From Antennarius striatus (lineage: Eukaryota; Chordata; Actinopteri; Lophiiformes; Antennariidae), in assembly GCF_040054535.1 (NCBI RefSeq), contig NC_090793.1:19034501-19098500 (forward strand): a DNA stretch of 64,000 nt, given 5' to 3'. The notes beneath the pieces were generated by a model, which worked only from the letters and a program-made list of their open reading frames with translations, was not told where the DNA came from and did no database searches. Shown one piece after another: positions 57,701-64,000 of the stretch. The first letter of the stretch is position 1. Each line of letters begins with the position of its first letter. The translations under genes and the position numbers were made by a program.

Positions 57701-60700
57701 CTCATTTTTAATGGGTTTACAAATTAAAATGGATATATACTATATTAATCCTGGAGGAAAATTGTAATTTATTATTTTTATCAATAAAATATATCAAAAA
57801 AATATTTTTTAAAATGTTATTAATTATTTTATTATTAATTTTTAGATAGCTATATACTTTTAAATATTAAAAAGATAAAAATATGAGATAAAAAATGTAA
57901 ATAAGATAAGAAAAAACAACAACAACAACTAATATCATGTTGGAAAATAGAAAATACTTTGTCACAAAAATTCAAATTTCTGGCTGGAGTTGGTATATTG
58001 TATTGAATTCATGGTTCTCAAAGGATGTTAGAATACAATTTTATCAAATTTCATATACAGCATACATCAATTCAACAACAACAATAATAACAATGTACAG
58101 AACACATTATAGTAAAATATTGGTTGTAAAATATTTTTCTGAGCATTAATGGTGAATGTGACTGACAGTTCTGATTATTGTTTTACTTGACTAAATATTT
58201 GATGAACTTTAACTAATATTTAACAAGTTGACCGAACATCAGTTTGTTCTACAACGTATTTCTGCTGCCCTCTGCGGATAAAAAAAAATCAGTTAAGAGC
58301 AGCATGTTTTCACATTAACTTGCTTCTGTTCTCTCCTCTCTGGTCATAAATAGTTAACGTCTGCCAGAAGTGGTGGAGGTCGCCTTCAGTAACTTCCCTC
58401 TAACTTGGGGTCCTGAGTGTAATCTGGTCACACCGGCTGGCTGCAGCAGAGCCCGATCATAAATCACGTCTCTCCCACGTCCAGACATCTCATCCAGGCT
58501 GTCAGCGAACTAAGATCCATACCCTCCGCAGCCAGTTTGAGCACCTCCAGTAATGATCCCCTCAAAGTTTTTGGTGGGAGGGGGGGAGGGGGGGCACGCT
58601 AAATGAAACGTCTCTGGGCTGCGGCCATAAGTGGCCCCGCGGCTAATGGCCCTCATTGTCTGGGTTGATGGTCCCAAACACAGTCGTTGCAGCTGCATAT
58701 GGAGCCACACTCCTCCAGCGAAATGTTTTAGCGTTGACCGAGAGCTCTAATGTTGGAACTTTATGGCCGTTCTGCTGCCTTCCCACCCCCCAACCCCCCA
58801 CCCCCCCGGTGCTAATGGTCCCCATTTGGTCTGGTGCTCCCCTACTGTATTCATCCAGCTCCTCTGTCAAATGGCTCAACAGGCTGACTACTGATCACTG
58901 ATGGAGGAGGCAATGAGGAGAAGGGGAGGCGCGATGGGGGGGGGGGTGTTATGATTCAAGCTTGTGAAGGTTTAGCAACCCACACCCCCCCAGGAGCAAT
59001 CCAATCCCCTCCAGACGTCAACACGTTCTTTCTTTGGTGATTTGTGGTCAAATTGGGATTGAAGAAGACCAAGAAAACAGATGGATGGTCCAGAGGTAGC
59101 TGAAGACCCCCCCCCCATACCCTCCCCCCCAAAAACCCCCCAAAAAAACAACCACTATGGATTATAAAGCAGGGGTGTCAAACTCATCTTCACTGAGGGC
59201 CACATCAGCATAACGGCTGTCCTCAAAGGGCCAGATGTAACTAATAAATGTAACTAAATGTAACTCAGTGTAATGTAACTAAATGTAACTACTCCTTAAT
59301 GTAACTAATAAATGTAACTAAATGTAACTCAATGTAATGTAACTAAATGTAACTACTCCTTCATGTTAAATAACTCTGAATTTATTACTTATTCAAGTTA
59401 CAAACATTACAGTTAGACAGAAAAAACATGTTTGTTTGTTTCTCTGTTCTAACATAAAACCTTTTATTGCTCTCGTGGGCCACATTAAATGCTGTCGAGG
59501 GCCACATTTGGCCCCCTGGGCCTTGAGTTTGTCACATGTGATATAAGGGATTATATTCATGCTTTATGAAGCATATTTCCACAGAAGGACCTTTATTTAG
59601 GCTGACAGACACCCGACCAATAGATTATCTTTATACTGTGAAACTCATGAAGCCACCAGTGTTCACGGAGGATTTCCCATTCGTTTCTTTTTCTGCTGTT
59701 TTGTAGCAGATCAAAGTCCAAACCTGTCTGCTTGTGATCAAAGATGGTGGCTAATGCCACGAAATGACGCGTGATGCAACATTCGTGCAAGTGATAAAAT
59801 ACCATTGGCTTGTATGGGGTGGGGGGGCAAATGGCCACAGCTGCTAACAGGGTTGATCTCGTCCTTTTTAGAACCAAAGCCTGCACACCTCCCGCGGGAC
59901 ATTTGATGTTGGAGATCAGAGCTCGTGGCGGTGGATGCACTTTGTTGGAGGGGGCGGGGGGGGCGTTACCGTCACCACATGCCACATCTAGTTTTCCCAC
60001 TTGCAGAGAACTTCAAAGAATCTTCAAAGTATCTCTTTCCCCCCAAAAATTCTCGACTTTCCTGGTGGTGTTATCTGCTACATTAGCCGCACGCTATCGA
60101 AGTTACCTGGGAAACAGATTTTGCTGAAATCTATCGTCATCTCAGGCTGTGAGATGTTGCAGCACACCCCCAGATTTTTATTTTATTTTTTTTTTCATCT
60201 CCGTCTGATCCCGTTCTCACTTCTGGGCATTGATCTCCAGCTTCTTCTCCTCAGCGAGACCTTTGCTTGTCCTCCATCTGCGATCCATTATTCATCTCTC
60301 TCAGCTCCGTCTGCCAGGCTGTAACACCTCTTACCTCCACAGGATCATATTTCTGGTTTTAAATGTATGAAAGTATCGGGATCCGATGTGGAAACACAAA
60401 TGAAGACAAAAAAAAAATAAAATTTAAAAAAATCTTCCAGGATAGAAAAAAGTTGGAATTGTTGAAAATGTTTTTGCTTCTTACGTTAGAATACAATCAG
60501 TCTTCATAAAAAATGGTGAAATGCTCCTTTTTTGTCTTGTTGTGTTGTCTTTATCAAGAGATTTGATCAATGAAGCGTGAGACTAAATGGAATTTTATTT
60601 CATAATGACAAAGAAATGAACCAATCAGAAGTCAGAAAATCAAACTACTCTTTTTACCGTTGAGAATGAGCCTTTAAAAAAAAGATTCTTTATGTTCTTC

Positions 60701-61948
60701 ATATATGATTCTCTAATTTTACATGCAAATCAACTAAATAATAAATAATATGCACTGATGAAGAAGTGGGAAAAAACCCCCCCAACACAGTAATAACAAT
60801 AAAAAAAGACACTGGTAATTACTGTGAATCTTCTTTTTTGGGATCAATAAAGTCTATTGATCTCTGTCCAGAACACTGCCCCCCACCCCCCCCTTTCCAT
60901 TAGCAGTCCAGTCAAAAGACAAATGACTGAGGTGAAGCGGATTAATGGCAGCAGATGATATAATGATTAGTTAGAAGGTCTGGGACCGTTATGATCACAT
61001 CTGTCCTGAGCAGCAGCAGCAGTGAGATGACCCCCCCCCCCCATAGATTTATTAACATAAATGAACTGTAGGCACCAAAATCACAATAATATTAAAATGA
61101 CAGCAGAGCAACTGAGATCTGACCGGATATTAAAACTGAGACTTATTATTAACTAAGGTGCTAAAAACCATTAGACAGCTTTATTATTATTATTAATAAT
61201 AATAATATCATCATTATCATCATCATAACTATTATTATCATTATTATTGTTATTATTACACCTCTATTTACAGTATAAATGTATTTATAACTTTATATGT
61301 TACGCTGATTTAGCCAGTAAATATCTAATTTTTGCTTTTTCTCTTTCATTGAAGGACTCAAAGTGGAGCTGTGTACCCTTTTAGAAGATTTGCTAAAAGA
61401 ATAAAGTCGGATCGCGTTCAGTTGATGCTAAATGAAGAATTTCATCTTCATCTTCTTTATTTCTCAAAGCAGTCAAAAAGCACGCTGTTGTACATTATAA
61501 TCAAGCTTTAGGGAACCAACCTGTCTCATTACTGCTGTATAAATGATTTTTTATTGTGTTGTGAACCAGATATGCAGCAAACATTCTCCTCAATCATCCT
61601 CCTTGGGTCCTGATTGGTTGTCACGTTGTGTGTTTGTTGCTGCTGTACGTCTAACGCAACCGTTGACAACAAACAAAAAATGAAAATTCTGATTTACTGC
61701 TCATTCATCTTTCGTTTATAACTTTCATGTTGTCTCTCTCTCTCTCTCTGCAGAGGAAGTCTCTGATCGCCACCAGCCTGGTGGTGGTGGTGTCCCTCTT
61801 CGTGGTGGTGGTGAACTACTCGGAGAAGCCCTACTTTCTCCTGCAGCCGGTGCTGGGGGAGACGTTCAGCGGACACTGGATGTTCTCCAAACAGCCGTAC
61901 AAGGCCTTCAAACCTCACCTGGGCTACGTTAGCATCCCCAAACAAGAC
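45449..61948 (+). CDS. st6galnac3: Alpha-N-acetylgalactosaminide alpha-2,6-sialyltransferase 3, first two coding exons
   Basis: Exon 1, 45449-45466 (MAWMWK, donor GTAAGT), and exon 2, 61754-61948 (acceptor CTCTGCAG, donor GTGAGG), give the first 71 residues. Later exons lie beyond the window. The product is a Golgi type II membrane protein: a short cytoplasmic tail with RKS, then a membrane anchor (about residues 9-26, LIATSLVVVVSLFVVVV) and the start of the lumenal stem. The order RKSxIA, hydrophobic anchor, and HLGYVSIPKQD at the exon end parallels human ST6GALNAC3 (RKSVIA, HYGYINVKTQE). The family adds sialic acid alpha-2,6 to GalNAc of O-glycans and gangliosides such as GM1b. The sialyl motifs are not included, so the paralogue is assigned by the stem plus position after acadm-rabggtb, as in human. 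Confidence 0.8.
45716..45775. repeat. TG dinucleotide microsatellite
   Basis: About 30 GT units beginning some 250 bases after the first exon, within the GC-rich start of the intron. Confidence 0.97.
46480..46518 (+). repeat. Short L2/V-SINE-like fragment
   Basis: CCCTGTGATGAACTGGCGAC followed by TCGTCCAGGGTGTAGCT is the start of the conserved 3' domain of fish L2/V-SINE elements. Confidence 0.6.
48755..48830. repeat. CA dinucleotide microsatellite
   Basis: About 38 uninterrupted AC units. Confidence 0.97.
50027..50115 (-). repeat. Reverse-oriented LINE 3' tail with TTCAA array
   Basis: Read on the minus strand, CAATTGCCCCTTGGGGAAAA leads into TTAAGTTTTCTGAATTGAAT and repeated TTGAA. This is the form of fish LINE 3' ends that carry a terminal pentanucleotide array. 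No coding part is attached. Confidence 0.65.
51745..51834. repeat. Minisatellite of CAGGCAGTACAACA-type units
   Basis: About six imperfect copies of a 12-17 base unit containing CAGGCAGTACAAC, shortly downstream of a TTG array. Confidence 0.9.
59170..59540. mobile_element. Non-autonomous hAT-like MITE with internal tandem repeat
   Basis: The left end CAGGGGTGTCAAACTCATCT is the typical start of widespread hAT-type elements. The right end, read in reverse complement, is CACATGTGACAAACTCAAGG, a decayed inverted copy. Candidate 8-bp target duplications flank it: TTATAAAG at 59162-59169 and ATATAAGG at 59541-59548 (6 of 8 matching). GGGCCACAT motifs occur near both ends. The interior holds two copies of a 64-base unit rich in ATGTAACTA (starting 59235 and 59299). 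There is no transposase. Confidence 0.75.
61182..61262. repeat. Opposed ATT/AAT trinucleotide arrays
   Basis: TTATTATTATTATTA passes directly into ATAATAATAATA, a perfect fold-back, followed by imperfect ATC/ATT repeats. Confidence 0.85.
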
Positions 61949-62543
61949 GTGAGGAATCTGCACTTACACATAATCCAGATTAGAAACAGAAAATTCTGAT
62001 TTAAGTAGCAAGATTGAACTGAATTTGAGTTTTAAATCTGTGTTCTCCTTCATTTTTTCCATTGCTGCTGAATTAACGTTTTGCACCCGCACCACACTAA
62101 TAACGTCTTAATATTCCACAATGGAAAACATATTCCGTTGGTCACGTGACCGTGTCGGCGCAATAATTCATGTCGTACACGGTGTAACCTTTTCTTTCCC
62201 CGTATCCTCTCACCTCCATTCACATTAACCTGTCATCACAAAGCTTCACCTTGATAATGAAGGTGTGTTCAGAGGCGCTCATGCAAAAAACAAAAAAAAG
62301 AAAAGCACAGAAGCTCCTTGAGGATTTTTTTTCCTCATTTCATTCTATCAGGTTCTCTCTCTCTGGCGGATATGAAAATGCCTGTTTGATGTGTCTTGCG
62401 TGCATTATTTCTTTTCTAATTCCAAACAGCCATGTCCGTGATCCCCATTCTTCTGCCTTCAAACAGCTTCTGTGCTGTTTATTCCCCACACAATTTATGG
62501 AAATTGAAATATCAAAGCTTTTTTTTTTTAATTCCCACACCAT

Positions 62544-62580
<37 letters not shown>

Positions 62581-64000
62581 GAGTGTGTGTGTTTGTTGTT
62601 GAGGGAGGCAGCTGCTAAAAGATTGTGTTCATACTGGTGGATGTTGGATGTCATTTCACCGCTGATGGGGCTCTGAATCCGGTGCGTCTAAGATCTGGAC
62701 GCCAGATCCTTCGTGGGGAAGCGGACGCTTTATATTCAGAGTCATATTAATGTGGAGTGTCGTCCTCCACCTCCAGAGAGTTTGATCCATCCAAGATGAG
62801 CCCAGAGGCAATCATGTCTTACACCACCAGTCTCCACATCTGCCCCTCCTCCTCCCGCCTCCAGACAAGTCTGCTAAAATTACTGCCCCTCTCTCCCCAC
62901 GGAGATTTGTGCAAATCATGAGAAAGACAGGCAGCTTCTGCAGAATTACACTTTTTTTTTTTCCTCCAATTCCCCACCCAGTGAGCTCTTTACGGTGAGT
63001 CAGATGGGATGCAACTTCCTGTTTCAGAAGAGTTCAAACTGTTTTCTGACAAAGGATGGACAGAAACGTCACATGAGATTAGATTCAGATTAAATGCCGG
63101 CTGCGTGAGTCGTCTTTTGACGTAAAGCGATACCAGATTCCACCTGGATTTACTTTATTTTTTTTCTTATTTTTTTGGCCGGACGTGAGCCGCGGTGAAG
63201 GATCGAGATGTTATGAAGCTCTCGCTTCATGTTTAATGCATGACCCAGTGGTATGGAAATGGTTTTCCGTGTTTTCCTCTTTGGAATGGAGTCAGCCTCC
63301 AGGTGTGATGAATTACTCTTGTTCCGCTTTTATCAGGAGAAGTAGAAAACATTTGTCTTGTGGCGTTTCACATTCATGCCCCCCCACCCCCCTCCTCTAA
63401 GTCTGTCACCGATGGAGACACAAACTCAATAATTTAATCTGGACTGGAAAAGTTGACATCTAGATCCACAAAATGCTTCCTGAAAATAATCCCACACTCC
63501 AGTGTTCTTAATTTTATTGATATTAAATTATGGATATTTGATACCAAATCCGTTCTGATCATGGCTACGAGGTCAACAACCTGAACTCTCAGTTGACAGC
63601 TCACTGCTGACTCAATATGTAATGTCAGGTCAGGTCAGACCTTCAAATGTGGTGTTCATGCAGATTAGAAGTAGCAGGACATGCCTGATTATGCTCTTAT
63701 ATCCTTATTCCAGATTATTTTTAATTATTATTGAAATTATTTTAAAATTATTATTTAATTATCACATCAGTGTGTTAATGATGGGCGGCCACGTTCTGTT
63801 TGCATCAGGGTAAGTTGGGTATTCCAGATGCCCTCCCCAGTAAAATCCTTTGCAGCTCCTCCTTGAAGAACCTGAGGTCTTCCCTGGAGGTTCTCCCCCA
63901 GGAGGCATCAGAACCATCTGAACTTGTTGCTGGTGTTACCTCAGCCAGATCCATCTGTAGCAGCAGCTTTACCGTGAGCTCCGAGGTCACCACCTTTTAA
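61949..64000 (+). other. st6galnac3 intron 2 (start)
   Basis: No further sialyltransferase exon is visible before the window ends. It contains a TA array (about 62547-62573). The last 180 bases (from about 63815) are GC-richer and open on both strands; I cannot assign them. Confidence 0.55.

Larger units (their letters stand above)
45467..61753 (+). other. st6galnac3 intron 1 (16.3 kb)
   Basis: By far the largest intron in the window. It carries microsatellites (TG 45716-45775, TG 47863-47903, CA 48755-48830), a TTCAA array with LINE tail (50027-50115), TTG trinucleotides (about 51666-51702), a minisatellite (51745-51834), many G or C homopolymers (for example 45584-45598, 51905-51918, 54284-54298, 59109-59118), a hAT-type MITE (59170-59540) and opposed ATT/AAT arrays (61182-61262). 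Non-repetitive stretches around 58320-58900 and 59600-60320 could be conserved regulatory DNA. No gene or RNA was recognised inside it. Confidence 0.7.

Overview
The window is vertebrate nuclear DNA, almost certainly from a teleost fish. The genes are multi-exon with GT-AG introns, AATAAA signals and CpG-rich promoters. The proteins closely match vertebrate families, there are many long CA/TG microsatellites, and the repeat fragments are types common in fish (LINE 3' tails ending in short tandem repeats, L2/V-SINE-like pieces, hAT and Tc1/mariner-like MITEs). All recognised genes are on the + strand. Gene names rest on protein similarity recalled from memory; no database search was possible.

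Layout. 1-1790: last exon and 3' UTR of an unidentified gene. 2750-8150: a leucine-rich-repeat single-pass membrane protein, probably two exons, with a tRNA-Glu(UUC) in its intron. 8150-11640: mostly featureless, with one doubtful exon-like segment. 11637-14250: best4 (bestrophin chloride channel). 14970-22350: hectd3 (HECT ubiquitin ligase, 19 coding exons, 855 aa). 22980-26345: rps8 (208 aa), hosting four box C/D snoRNAs whose guides fit snord55, snord46 and two copies of snord38. 27740-34436: acadm (423 aa). 35050-39540: rabggtb (331 aa). 45130 to beyond 64000: the first two coding exons of st6galnac3, separated by a 16.3 kb intron.

The genes do not form one pathway. The block joins neighbours of human 1p34 (BEST4, HECTD3, RPS8) to neighbours of human 1p31 (ACADM, RABGGTB, ST6GALNAC3). 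MSH4 and ASB17, which lie between RABGGTB and ST6GALNAC3 in human, are not visible. The functional link I can see inside a locus is rps8: it makes a ribosomal protein, and its introns carry guides for 28S rRNA 2'-O-methylation.

I found no retrovirus-like element, CRISPR array, toxin gene or clearly novel multi-gene system. The best leads are the snoRNA guide set, the unnamed LRR receptor-like protein, a 15-bp GC hairpin in its promoter or 5' UTR, the possible upstream exon of best4, and two non-autonomous DNA transposons.
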